From positions 1-52,272 of the forward strand of contig CANPDU010000024.1 in assembly GCA_947573135.1 (NCBI GenBank): a stretch of 52,272 nucleotides of DNA, read 5' to 3'. Position numbers and translations under genes: made by a program. Within the stretch, counting starts at the first letter, position 1. Each line of letters opens with the position of its first letter. Positions 17,870 through 26,903 of the stretch are shown here, one piece after another. The DNA is from an uncultured Bacteroidales bacterium (lineage in GTDB: Bacteria; Bacteroidota; Bacteroidia; Bacteroidales; Muribaculaceae). The notes under the pieces were generated by a model. It was not told the origin of the DNA, searched no databases, and was given only the letters and a program-made list of their open reading frames with translations.

Positions 17870-20581
17870 TCAATATTTAAGCTGAGCGATGCCGAGAGCG
17901 GTATTGATACGCATCACGAGATCTTCGTAGTGGTAACGGGCGTCGCGTGAGGCTGAGTTCATTTTTGAAAGCAGCAGCGTGCGGATGCGCATGAGTTCGC
18001 CGCGTTTGAGCGATATAGCGTCAGACACACGGTTGCCCTGGCTTCCGTAGAAGTTGAGATTGCGGCGTCCGGGAGCGCGTTCGCCGAGGGAATGTTCGCT
18101 GTCAAGGCCGTGGCTGTGCATGCAGAGTCCGCCTATACAGCCGAATTCAGTCGGGTTTGTGACGAACATTGCAGCATTGTCGGCGTCGATTGAGCGTGCC
18201 ACACCAGACTTGACGCCCTGGTTCTCGCTGGCCGCAATGATAAGGGCGTCGACAAAATTTTTCTGAACCGAACGCTCGCGTACGTCAGGCGTGACGCCAC
18301 TGATTGTTTTGGCAAACAATGAGTTATGAAGCATGTCCATCATTTCTGATGCCTTGAACGCTTTGTTACCGTTCATAGCCTCGTTTTCGTACATTCTTAT
18401 TATGCGGTTGTCGGACAGAAGATCCCAGAGGATAAAGCTCTGGGCATTTTTCAGAATGTAGTTTGGCGAATTTTCCTGTCGGCCGTAGGGCGTATTGCTC
18501 ACGAGGAACGTATAGTTGGATACATCAGCATCGAAAAGCCACGACGGCTGAGTTAGCACCTCGTCGATCATAAATCTGACGGCTTCACGCTGGCGCGGAG
18601 TCTCGACGAAGCGATAGGTCGGCTTGCCGTCGCCGACAGTAGTGTTGTCGACATATATGCCGCCGATGTTGGCAAGCACGTGGTAGACATACAGCTGCCA
18701 CTGGCCGACAGCCGAATAGTAAAGCCGCGATGCCTCGTCGTAGTCCTGTCCGGGCTTGCCGCTGGTGGTCCACTCTATTATGTGAGGCATAATGCGCTTG
18801 AGATTGGCGATGCCGTATTTAGCCGATTTGACAGGGTCGTCGCCGAGGTCCTCGCTGAGAGCGCGCGGATCAATGGCCTCGCGCGAATCCTGAGCCTCGC
18901 TGTAGCGGTAAGTGTCAGTGTTGTAGCTGTCGATAAGAGCCTGCAGATCGTCGTACTCTTCTTCGGGCGTTTTATGTCCGAACCACCGGTAGCCGTATTC
19001 GATTGCCAGACGGTCGTACGGACCTATCTGTGGCGACAGAGATTTAACGCCGTCGCCGGGCTGGGCCACATAGTTGAAGCGGGCATAGTCCATGATCGAC
19101 GCGCTTGTGCCTCCGAGCTTCTCTATAAACGACGGAGAGCGGAGAGAGTCGGTCGGGATGGCCGCCGATGCCATCATGTTATGGCGCAGACCGAGAGAGT
19201 GGCCGACTTCGTGGCACGCGACAAAGCGCATGGCGTCGCCGATAAGTTCTTCGGGCAGCTCGAGAGAGCGAGCGTCAGGATCGACAGCTCCGGTCTGTAT
19301 GATGATCCAGTCGTGAAGCAGATCGAGAACGTTGTGCCACCACATGATGTCGGCCTCGAGAATCTCGCCTGTGCGGGGGTCGGTTATAGACGGTCCCATG
19401 GCATTAGATTTTGTCGAGGCTGCATAGGTCAGCACCGAGTAGCTTATGTCGTCGCGATCTATGTCGCCGGTGTCGGGAATCTGTTCGACCCGTATGGCGT
19501 TTTTAAATCCCGCTAACTCAAAAGCCGAGTTCCAGTCCTCGATGCCTTTTTTTAGATATTTGCGCCACACCGGAGGCGTTGAGTTGTCAAGCCAGAACAC
19601 AATCGGTTTCTGAGGCTCAACGAGACGGCCGGCCAGATAGTCGGCCTCTTCTTCCGGTTTCGGTTCGAGGCGCCAGCGCTGGATGTAATGCTGGCGGTCG
19701 ACACGTTGCTGGTTGTCGCCATAGCGCAGGCTTGAGTCGGTGAAGTAACCGATGCGCGGACTTGCATAGCGGCGGTTCATGGGCTTTTCGGGCAACAGAA
19801 GCAGCGTTGATCCGACTTCGACGGTTACGTAAACTGTTCCTGACGGTTCCGAAACTTTTGTAGTCAGCTCTGACAGAGCATATATATTGTTGTCAAATGC
19901 TTTGATGGTGTTGATCTTTGAGAGATCGGTATTGGGCGATGTGCCGATGTTGATGTCATTAAAGACGTTATTGAAGCTTGTTTTGGTGCCGTTGTAGATA
20001 TCGTTTACTTTGATCACGACAGAAGTTGAATCGTTGTTGTAAGATTCGATCTTGAAAGTCGCAATTATCGGTGATATGTAATTTTCGGCCACTGAGCGCG
20101 CCATGGCGTCGGCCGGATCAATGTCGGGAAGCGGACGGAACTGTCGCACTCTGACTTTATTTTCAATACTGTCGATCTCGAAAGCTACAAGCTGGTTTGC
20201 GTAGTTGAGACCGCGGTTGACGCTGGCTTCGTTAAGTTCGACGGGCACTTTTACAAATTTGTTGATCACGAGCATGGCTTTGCCCATATGCCGGCGTGGA
20301 ATTTCGAAGTAATAGTTTTCGCCTTTGCGGATGACGTTAAACAGGCCTTCTGATACTGATGACGCTTCTGAAGTCAGTGTCTCGTAATCTGTTTTGACAG
20401 CGGCCGTATCGTTATTTTCGGTGCTTTTATTGTTTTTCTTTTTGCCGAAAAACCAGAACGACCGGTCGTTGCTGTCGCCGGCCGAGGGTGAGGCGTAGCC
20501 TGAATAAGGAGCTGCCAGAGCTAATGCTGTAAGAGCAGTCGATAAAAGTCGTGTTATGAAATGTCGGTTACAAAAAAACAT
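17870..20581 (-). CDS. Zinc-dependent metalloprotease (DUF5117/DUF5118 type)
   Basis: 903 residues, exported (hydrophobic segment about 9-30, then a basic, Asn-rich stretch). Residues 75-290 fit the DUF5118 and DUF5117 regions (FNVIRKGENYYFEIP, LGKAMLV-like MGKAMLVINKFVKV). The metzincin site HEVGHSLGLRH occupies 457-467 (zinc ligands His457, His461 and His467, general base Glu458), with the Met-turn SIMDYARFNY at about 495-504. It cleaves peptides in the periplasm or at the surface. It is the first gene of the operon that continues into susC, susD and the two-half protein, suggesting that peptide products are taken up by that SusC/D pair. The substrate is not shown. Confidence 0.9.
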   Translation of the reverse strand: MFFCNRHFITRLLSTALTALALAAPYSGYASPSAGDSNDRSFWFFGKKKNNKSTENNDTAAVKTDYETLTSEASSVSEGLFNVIRKGENYYFEIPRRHMGKAMLVINKFVKVPVELNEASVNRGLNYANQLVAFEIDSIENKVRVRQFRPLPDIDPADAMARSVAENYISPIIATFKIESYNNDSTSVVIKVNDIYNGTKTSFNNVFNDINIGTSPNTDLSKINTIKAFDNNIYALSELTTKVSEPSGTVYVTVEVGSTLLLLPEKPMNRRYASPRIGYFTDSSLRYGDNQQRVDRQHYIQRWRLEPKPEEEADYLAGRLVEPQKPIVFWLDNSTPPVWRKYLKKGIEDWNSAFELAGFKNAIRVEQIPDTGDIDRDDISYSVLTYAASTKSNAMGPSITDPRTGEILEADIMWWHNVLDLLHDWIIIQTGAVDPDARSLELPEELIGDAMRFVACHEVGHSLGLRHNMMASAAIPTDSLRSPSFIEKLGGTSASIMDYARFNYVAQPGDGVKSLSPQIGPYDRLAIEYGYRWFGHKTPEEEYDDLQALIDSYNTDTYRYSEAQDSREAIDPRALSEDLGDDPVKSAKYGIANLKRIMPHIIEWTTSGKPGQDYDEASRLYYSAVGQWQLYVYHVLANIGGIYVDNTTVGDGKPTYRFVETPRQREAVRFMIDEVLTQPSWLFDADVSNYTFLVSNTPYGRQENSPNYILKNAQSFILWDLLSDNRIIRMYENEAMNGNKAFKASEMMDMLHNSLFAKTISGVTPDVRERSVQKNFVDALIIAASENQGVKSGVARSIDADNAAMFVTNPTEFGCIGGLCMHSHGLDSEHSLGERAPGRRNLNFYGSQGNRVSDAISLKRGELMRIRTLLLSKMNSASRDARYHYEDLVMRINTALGIAQLKY

Positions 20582-20704
20582 GATAATAAAATGCGATTTA
20601 TGTGCTTGCTTCAGCTAAGCCGGCGAGAAAGCGTTGTTGCATGTTGCGTCGGATTAGTGAACAGGCCCGATAGTAATTACTCCTTAATAGTTATACTTGA
20701 GGTG

Positions 20705-20712
20705 CAAAGTTA
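20705..20712 (-). promoter_or_regulatory. -7 box of the metalloprotease-SusCD operon
   Basis: Reads TAACTTTG on the minus strand, about 125 bp before the metalloprotease start codon, implying a long 5' leader. No TTTG is found at the -33 position. Confidence 0.45.
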
Positions 20713-20887
20713 CTAATTTTGTGCCATATACTCTCATTATTAAGATTTTTTTTATCATTTCGATGCAAATTCACCAAACAAAACTTCAAAGTGATCTTCC
20801 GGCCGTGGTATGATCAGCATCCGGATGTTAGCAGACGTGAGGTCGATGTCATGTTGTCGGGAAAAATGTAAAAAAAGTGATTAGGTA

Positions 20888-20919
20888 TTTGTGCGAATGA
20901 AAAAATGTTAATAACTTTA
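20888..20919 (+). promoter_or_regulatory. Promoter of the secreted-protein/GDPD pair
   Basis: TTTG (20888-20891), a 20-bp spacer and TAACTTTA (20912-20919) match the consensus except for the last base. It lies 56 bp before the ATG at 20975. Confidence 0.6.
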
Positions 20920-20974
20920 TCGCACAGAATATTCTGGCCATGGAATAATTATTGTTTTTATAACTTAATACCAT

Positions 20975-21502
20975 ATGTTTACCTTAAAATCAAAGATCAC
21001 ATTTCTTTCATCGGTCTTTTTGAAGAGGATTGCGCTTGTTTTGGCGGGTCTGCTTGTCGGCGCGGCTGCCGTCTGCGCCCAGACCGAGGTCTCAGGAAAT
21101 GCTCTGCTTGTCCAGCTGAAAAGCGGAGAGCAGCAGGTGTTTATGCTCTCGTCAGAGCCGGTGATAACTTTCGATGGCGGCGACTGTCTGGTCAAATCGC
21201 TTGAATTCAATGCCTCATATGCGATGGCCGACATCGATTTCGCAAAGTTTGTATATGCTGATCCCGCATCAGTCGATGAAATTCAGGCGGCTCTTGTTGT
21301 CGATCTCAGTAATCCCGATTTTGTGGTTGTCAAAGGTATGCAGGCCGGCGGCACTGTAAGACTGTTTGATATGTCGGGAATCGAGTTGCGCCGGGCGTCG
21401 GCCGATGATTGCGGCGACGCCTCGCTCTGTCTGTCAGGCGTTGCCAAGGGTGTGTATATAGTCAATATGAAAGAAACAACATTTAAACTTTATAGAAAAT
21501 GA
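20975..21502 (+). CDS. Small secreted protein with C-terminal tail module, coupled to GDPD gene
   Basis: 175 residues. A hydrophobic segment at about 17-36 (ALVLAGLLVGAAAVCAQ) acts as a signal peptide. The first region (ALLVQLKSGEQQVFMLSSEP) resembles the start of the next gene product, a short beta segment common at the N-terminus of Bacteroidales secreted proteins (a K..G..V....D...I.F pattern). The C-terminal part, VRLFDMSGIELRRA and GVYIVNMKETTFKLYRK, is a T9SS-tail-like strand arrangement. Its stop codon overlaps the next start by 4 bp (ATGA at 21499-21502), so the two are translationally coupled. It may be a surface partner of the GDPD protein. No enzyme motif is seen. Confidence 0.75.
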   Translation: MFTLKSKITFLSSVFLKRIALVLAGLLVGAAAVCAQTEVSGNALLVQLKSGEQQVFMLSSEPVITFDGGDCLVKSLEFNASYAMADIDFAKFVYADPASVDEIQAALVVDLSNPDFVVVKGMQAGGTVRLFDMSGIELRRASADDCGDASLCLSGVAKGVYIVNMKETTFKLYRK

Positions 21503-23376
21503 AAAAGATATCGCTGATAGCTTCTTTTATAGCTGTGTCTGTGCTTTCGTTTGCTCAGACCTATAATCTGTCTGTTACAAAAAATAACGGGCAGACAGTG
21601 GTCATTCCGACCGATGAGATCACAAAAATAGAATTTGTCGACGCCGGCGATCAGCCGAGCTCCGATCTGCTCCTTGACGTTGTGTTTGACGAGGACGGCA
21701 CTGCTCACGACGCGTCGTTATATAAACACGATGTAATCACACACGAGGGCGCTTCACTGATGACTTATTACAGTGATATTCACCACCGCTATGTGGCAAA
21801 CTTCCGTCATTCGGCCGGCGCAAGTGTCACGTCGGGTTACTACCGTGTCAACTATAAGGCCGGCGACGACTTCATCTCGCGCATAGCCGACGGTTGTACC
21901 TTGGAGTCGATCGTGATGCTTGGTGATACTGACCCATCTAACCTCGAAGTGAAATGGTTCAGCTCGATGCAGGCCGGCGGTATCGGTTTCATCATGCCGA
22001 CCCACAATCGCTCGACCTGTCTGACATTCCTTCCCAACGTTTCGACCAACGGTTCGTCAAACTGGCGCTGGACTCACAGTCAGGTTACTCCCGAAGTCGG
22101 CAAATATTATCACGTTGTCGGTGTCTGGAACAAAGAAGAAGGCAAGTCATACATTTATATCAACGGCAAGCTGAGCGGCACTGCTACGGCTCCCGGAAAT
22201 TATGTCCCGGTAGCAGCCGGTGCTGAATCATTCCTGATCGGTGGTGACGCCGAACCGAATCAGACTGTCTGCGCTTCGGCCTGGAACGGCGATATCGTAA
22301 CAGCCCGCATCTACGATCAGCCGATGGACGAAACTCAGGTTGCAGCCCTTTGGGAGGCTTCTAAGTTCGAAGAGTCGGCTAAAGTTTTTTCAATTACTAA
22401 TCTCCAGTTTATGGCTAACTGCGAGGTTGGCGCAGGATATAAGTACACTGTTTACGGCGACGGTTTCGAACAGGGTGACGCTATCGAACTGCAGTCGGGT
22501 TCGACCTTCCTTAATCCTGAGTCATCGGTAGGTGAGGGTTCGGTCACTGTTGTAATTCCTTCTCAAATGACTTCTGGCTCTTATAAGTTTGTTGTTAAGC
22601 GTGGCGACGTTAAAATCCCGCTATGCACGGTCAACTTCACTGTGTCGGCCACTCCCGCCGCACCAAAAACGCCTAAAGTCATAGCCCATCGCGGTGCTCA
22701 TACCGACGGCGCTGCTGAAAACTCTGTCGCAGCTCTCCGTAAAGCTATGGATGCCAATTATTATGGTATCGAACTTGATGTATGGAGAACAACCGACGGG
22801 CGTGTTGTCGTTCATCACGACGGTAAAGCCAACGGACTGACATTCAGCGCTTGCACTTACGATCAGATCAAGAATATAAAACTGTCAAACGGCGAGTTGC
22901 TCCCGACGCTCGACAGCTTTATTGCGACGTTTAAAGAAAAGATGAATTCTTCGTCTTCAAAACTGATTATTGAAATCAAACCCTGGAACGACCATACACT
23001 GGTTGATCTGGTGATGAAAATGGTCGAGGACGCCGGCATTAAAGACCGCGTAGAGTATATCGCATTCAGCCTGGATAATTGTAAATACATTGTATCGAAA
23101 CAGCCCGATGCGCTTGTCGGATATCTTAACGGCGATCTCGCGCCCGCGGAAGTCAAGGCTCTCGGCATTGTGAGCGTCGACTACAGCACCGGTGCTTATG
23201 CCGCACATCCTTCCTGGATTAAGGAAGCCCGCGACCTCGGCGTGATCGTCAATGTCTGGACTGTCAACAGCTCTGCCGCAATGCTCGAATACATGTCTCA
23301 GGGTGTAGACTATATAACTACCGATGCGCCGGCTTTGCTTGACGAACTGGCCAAGAAGCGTTTTGTCGAGCCTTGA
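21499..23376 (+). CDS. Secreted glycerophosphodiester phosphodiesterase with LamG domain
   Basis: 625 residues with a signal peptide (MKKISLIASFIAVSVLSFAQ). Residues 55-290 look like a concanavalin/LamG_3 fold (GKYYHVVGVWNKEEGKSYIYINGK is its hallmark strand set). Residues 296-382 look like an IPT/TIG-type Ig fold. Residues 393-620 are the GDPD TIM barrel, with IAHRGAH (His398, Arg399), AEN, GIELDV (Glu425, Asp427) and HHD (His440), which are the metal and catalytic residues, and the late strand NVWTVN. It hydrolyses glycerophosphodiesters, perhaps teichoic-acid-like or phospholipid headgroups, outside the cytoplasm. The binding domains suggest attachment to a polymer. The catalytic domain is firm; the two binding domains are probable. 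Confidence 0.9.
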   Translation: MKKISLIASFIAVSVLSFAQTYNLSVTKNNGQTVVIPTDEITKIEFVDAGDQPSSDLLLDVVFDEDGTAHDASLYKHDVITHEGASLMTYYSDIHHRYVANFRHSAGASVTSGYYRVNYKAGDDFISRIADGCTLESIVMLGDTDPSNLEVKWFSSMQAGGIGFIMPTHNRSTCLTFLPNVSTNGSSNWRWTHSQVTPEVGKYYHVVGVWNKEEGKSYIYINGKLSGTATAPGNYVPVAAGAESFLIGGDAEPNQTVCASAWNGDIVTARIYDQPMDETQVAALWEASKFEESAKVFSITNLQFMANCEVGAGYKYTVYGDGFEQGDAIELQSGSTFLNPESSVGEGSVTVVIPSQMTSGSYKFVVKRGDVKIPLCTVNFTVSATPAAPKTPKVIAHRGAHTDGAAENSVAALRKAMDANYYGIELDVWRTTDGRVVVHHDGKANGLTFSACTYDQIKNIKLSNGELLPTLDSFIATFKEKMNSSSSKLIIEIKPWNDHTLVDLVMKMVEDAGIKDRVEYIAFSLDNCKYIVSKQPDALVGYLNGDLAPAEVKALGIVSVDYSTGAYAAHPSWIKEARDLGVIVNVWTVNSSAAMLEYMSQGVDYITTDAPALLDELAKKRFVEP

Positions 23377-23426
23377 TTATTTCAGAACTTAGTTTTTTCA
23401 TATAGATATATTTTTGAAGAAAAGTC

Positions 23427-23450
23427 GTCACCGGCCGGGAGGTCGGTGAC
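23427..23450 (+). terminator. Terminator after the GDPD gene
   Basis: GTCACCGGCC, a GGGA loop and GGTCGGTGAC form a 10-bp stem (one G-U), followed by ACTTTATTGT, 50 bp after the stop codon. Confidence 0.7.
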
Positions 23451-23505
23451 ACTTTATTGTAACAATTTTAACGCTGAAGATTCAAAATAAATCTAAAAAA
23501 GTACT

Positions 23506-23513
23506 TACCTTTG
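23506..23513 (+). promoter_or_regulatory. -7 box of the lipoprotein/DUF5723 operon
   Basis: TACCTTTG matches TAnnTTTG about 88 bp before the ATG at 23601. The -33 position is A-rich with no TTTG. Confidence 0.45.
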
Positions 23514-23600
23514 TCAAATAATTGCACACCGTTTTCTAATAGACACACTTTTGCACAGGAACGTAAATATTAATCCATTAACGAAACTATAAAAAACGAC

Positions 23601-25319
23601 ATGACCCCAAGACACAACTATTTTTATTTAGGCTTGTCACTGGCTTGCCTTGCCATGTCATCATGTGTCGACGACAATTATGATTTGTCTGACATCGATA
23701 CTACGGTGAAGGTTGATATCGATCACCTGACAATCCCGATTAATCTCGATGAGATCCTGCTCAAGAATATTCTTAAAGAGAGCGATCAGATCAAGATCAT
23801 CGACAACCAGTATATGGTGACCGAGGACGGAACATTCAACACTGCTCCCATAGAAATCGGTGCAGTCAACATTTCTTCGCGTCAGCTCAGTTCATTTGAG
23901 ATTACTATCCCGTTTGTTCCGGCCGCTGTATCGGCTCTCGGCGAGGCAGGGCATTTTGAAATTTCCACTCCCGCCCAGCAATTCAATTTCTCTGCTGTGG
24001 GCATACCGGCCGAAATCACCTCTGTCGATGCAATAGGCGGTGATCTATCGTTCGAATTCATGTTTGACCTTCAGGGCATATCGGCCGTGGCAGGAAAAGT
24101 GGAGTTCTGCGACCTTGTGCTCCAGCTTCCGAAGGGACTTACACTCGTTGAAACAGACGGCGGAACTTATGACGCTGCCACAGGCGAACTCTCGATCGCG
24201 TCCAAGACTCTCATCGGAGAGCGCATGTCGCTTAATTTCCGTGCCAACCGTGCCGATTTTAATGTGTTGGGAGCAGACTTCGACTATGACAGCCATTCGA
24301 TGTCAGTATCGGGCGATATCTGCGTAAAGAGCGGTCGCATTGTTATTCCATCCGACAACCTGATAGCAGGTGCCGCACCGGCAAATCTCAAGCTGGTAGT
24401 TTCTTATGCCGTGCCCGGTTTCCCGCTCACATCGTTCAGCGGCGGTGTGAAATATGATATTTCAGGTGTAAATATCTCCGATGTCGATCTTTCCGGACTA
24501 CCTGACGTCCTATCTCAGGGAGGCACCGATATTTCTCTCGATAACCCTTGTATCTATCTAAGTCTGAATAATCCGTTGCAGCCATACAAGGCCATTGCGC
24601 GCACAGGTATGACCATTACTTCTCATCATGGGCAGAATGCCGAGCCCTATAGCCTCGACAATCCGTTTACAATCGGCAACGACCATGCTGACGGCATCTA
24701 TACTTTCTGTCTCTCTCCGGTAAATCCTGCAAACAGACCGGCTGAGTTCGCTTCTGCCGAACATGTGGCATTTTCTTCGCTCGGACGTGTCCTCAGCGGT
24801 AACGGTCTGCCGTCATCTCTTTCGATCAGCCTTGATAATCCATGTCTGCCCGACCAGAAAGTCATTGATCTGCCTCTCGGCGTCGACCTTGGAGCTGTAT
24901 CAGGCAATTATCTTTTCCGTGCTCCGATAGCGTTGGCCGAAGGTTCGACAATCGTTTATGCCGACGATGCTACCGGATGGGGGTCTGAAGATCTTGATAA
25001 TATGACCATAACCGAACTCAATATTCTCGCTACAGTCGAATGCGACATCCCTGTAGCTCTGGATATTACTGCCTATCCTATTGATGCCGACGGTAATCAG
25101 ATCAACAACGTTCGGATCGAAGGGGTGCATATCGCCGACGGTTCGCAGGCTCAGGAGGTCAATATACGCATTACCGGCGCTATAACCCGTCTTGATGGCA
25201 TACACTATGAGGCGGTAGCCACTGCCGGTGCGGCCGGCGCGGCGCTCAGCCCCGACATGAATATTCGTGTGTCGAAACTGCGCCCGACTGTCTCAGGTTA
25301 CTATCAGAAAGAACTTTAA
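23601..25319 (+). CDS. Surface lipoprotein of unknown function
   Basis: 572 residues. The lipoprotein signal ends LACLAMSSCVDDNYD: Cys22 followed by aspartates, the pattern that sends Bacteroidetes lipoproteins to the outer face. The mature part is rich in beta strands and has several related segments (LSNPCIYLSLNNP and ISLDNPCLP patterns, DISGVNISDVDLSGLP), suggesting repeated all-beta modules. No enzyme motif is visible and I do not recognise the family beyond a general Bacteroidales lipoprotein. It is followed after 36 bp by a DUF5723 outer-membrane protein, so the two probably work together at the outer membrane. Confidence 0.75.
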   Translation: MTPRHNYFYLGLSLACLAMSSCVDDNYDLSDIDTTVKVDIDHLTIPINLDEILLKNILKESDQIKIIDNQYMVTEDGTFNTAPIEIGAVNISSRQLSSFEITIPFVPAAVSALGEAGHFEISTPAQQFNFSAVGIPAEITSVDAIGGDLSFEFMFDLQGISAVAGKVEFCDLVLQLPKGLTLVETDGGTYDAATGELSIASKTLIGERMSLNFRANRADFNVLGADFDYDSHSMSVSGDICVKSGRIVIPSDNLIAGAAPANLKLVVSYAVPGFPLTSFSGGVKYDISGVNISDVDLSGLPDVLSQGGTDISLDNPCIYLSLNNPLQPYKAIARTGMTITSHHGQNAEPYSLDNPFTIGNDHADGIYTFCLSPVNPANRPAEFASAEHVAFSSLGRVLSGNGLPSSLSISLDNPCLPDQKVIDLPLGVDLGAVSGNYLFRAPIALAEGSTIVYADDATGWGSEDLDNMTITELNILATVECDIPVALDITAYPIDADGNQINNVRIEGVHIADGSQAQEVNIRITGAITRLDGIHYEAVATAGAAGAALSPDMNIRVSKLRPTVSGYYQKEL

Positions 25320-25355
25320 TCTTCCTCTCGTCCCATTTATCACAATAGCTAAGCA

Positions 25356-26723
25356 ATGAAAACTATAATCAAACATACGCTTGCCGCCGTAGCCCTTATG
25401 GCCTCGTTTGCCGCCGGTGCTCAGAACACACGCTCCGGTTATTTTGTCGATGACTATACATATCGTTTCCAGCTTAATCCTGCTTTCGGAAACAGCCGCG
25501 GTTTCGTCTCTATGCCGGCTCTCGGTAATATAAATGTCGGTGTCAACGGCAATATTCATCTCAGTGACGTCTTTTATAATATCAACGGCAAGACCACAAC
25601 TTTTATGAATCCCGGAGTTAATGCTTCGGAGTTTCTCGGCAAAATTTCTGATGTGACTAAATTGCGCGTCAATACAAAATTTGATATACTTTCGATCGGT
25701 TTCAAGGGTTTTGGCGGATATAACACTATCAATATCAATGCTCGCGCCGATGTTGGCGCCAATCTGCCAAAGTCGCTTTTCTCCCTTCTTAAAGAAGGCG
25801 TTGCCAACAAGACATATGCTATCGATGATTTTGCTGCGCGCGGCATGGCTTACGCAGAGATTGCGCTCGGTCACTCACATGACATAAACAAGGAGTGGCG
25901 TATCGGTGTGACTGCCAAGTTCCTTGTCGGCGCCGGAAATGTCGACGCTCGTCTCCATAACGCAAATCTTACCCTGGGCACTGACGCCTGGACCATCACA
26001 TCCGACGCGGAGATTAACTCTTCGCTCAAAGGATTGACATATAAGACCGACGTCAACGATCATAACAACCATCGTTATGTCAGTGGTGCCGATGTCGACG
26101 GCGCAGGTATCGGGGGCTATGGTTTTGCTGTCGATCTCGGTGTGATCTATAAGCCGTCTTTGCCGGTGCTCCGTGACTTCACATTCTCGGCCGCCATACT
26201 CGATCTCGGTTTTATCAACTGGAGCAACAATATGCTTGCTTCGACTCAGGGGCCGCGTACGTTCACGACTGACAAATATTCTTTCGATATCAACTATCCG
26301 GATCGTGAATGGGATAAGATTCAGGACGATCTCGCCACTTTGTATGAACTTGACGATCTCGGTGATCAGGGCTCGCGCAAGACTTCGCTTGCCACAACGT
26401 TCAACATCGGCGCCGAATATGCCTTCCCGCTCTATCGCCGTCTTTCGTTCGGCTTGCTCAACACTACCCGTGTCGACGGAGCATACTCTTGGACCGACTT
26501 CCGCCTGTCGGCCAATATCGCACCGGCAAAATGTCTGTCGGCTTCTGTCAATGCTTCTGCCGGTACATTCGGCATGGGCTTCGGATGGCTGTTCAACCTC
26601 CATGCTCCGGGTTTCAATCTTTTCTTCGGCATGGACCACTGCTTCACTCATGTTGCAAAAGGTGTTGCTGTTCCCACATCATCAAATGCTGCAGCCAATT
26701 TCGGTCTGAACTTCCTGTTCTGA
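25356..26723 (+). CDS. DUF5723-family outer-membrane beta-barrel protein
   Basis: 455 residues with a signal peptide cleaved after about SFAAGAQ. The N-terminal block YRFQLNPAFGNSRG followed by VSMPALGNINVGVNGN is characteristic of the DUF5723 family of Bacteroidetes. Alternating amphipathic strands (FGLLNTTRVDG, WTDFRLSANIAPAK, FGMGFGWLFNL) and a C-terminal phenylalanine (ANFGLNFLF) support a barrel in the outer membrane. The family's role is not established. It is cotranscribed with the upstream lipoprotein and ends before a terminator shared with the sigma-factor gene. Confidence 0.85.
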   Translation: MKTIIKHTLAAVALMASFAAGAQNTRSGYFVDDYTYRFQLNPAFGNSRGFVSMPALGNINVGVNGNIHLSDVFYNINGKTTTFMNPGVNASEFLGKISDVTKLRVNTKFDILSIGFKGFGGYNTININARADVGANLPKSLFSLLKEGVANKTYAIDDFAARGMAYAEIALGHSHDINKEWRIGVTAKFLVGAGNVDARLHNANLTLGTDAWTITSDAEINSSLKGLTYKTDVNDHNNHRYVSGADVDGAGIGGYGFAVDLGVIYKPSLPVLRDFTFSAAILDLGFINWSNNMLASTQGPRTFTTDKYSFDINYPDREWDKIQDDLATLYELDDLGDQGSRKTSLATTFNIGAEYAFPLYRRLSFGLLNTTRVDGAYSWTDFRLSANIAPAKCLSASVNASAGTFGMGFGWLFNLHAPGFNLFFGMDHCFTHVAKGVAVPTSSNAAANFGLNFLF

Positions 26724-26752
26724 TAATTATCTGATCCTATTTATTATATAGC

Positions 26753-26786
26753 AGCGGCGCCTGATCTTTTGAGATTCGGCGCCGCT
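26753..26786. terminator. Hairpin between the DUF5723 and sigma-factor genes
   Basis: AGCGGCGCC (26753-26761) and GGCGCCGCT (26778-26786) make a 9-bp GC stem, extendable through GATCT/AGATT. It lies between converging genes and could stop both. Confidence 0.7.
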
Positions 26787-26903
26787 GTGTTTAAACTTGA
26801 ATCTTGGTTATGAGTGTTGGGATAAACGATAAAATTTTCTTTTGTCTCTGCACTTTTTTTGCTGTAGACGGGTTCAAATGGACTTTTCAGAGCCCGCTTA
26901 AAG

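Larger units (their letters stand above)
20582..20974. other. Intergenic region with divergent promoters
   Basis: These 393 bases hold no gene that I can support. They contain a TAACTTTG box for the leftward metalloprotease operon (20705-20712) and a TTTG-N20-TAACTTTA promoter for the rightward pair (20888-20919). The rest is AT-rich with no clear repeat. Confidence 0.6.

Noticed and set aside
18680-19516. Gene on the plus strand (278 codons) opposite the metalloprotease
   Set aside because: Composition is a mirror of the strongly supported minus-strand gene, with no recognisable domain or promoter.
25875-26651. Gene on the minus strand (258 codons) opposite the DUF5723 gene
   Set aside because: Entirely inside a well-supported gene, with arginine/glutamate-rich translation typical of antisense frames.
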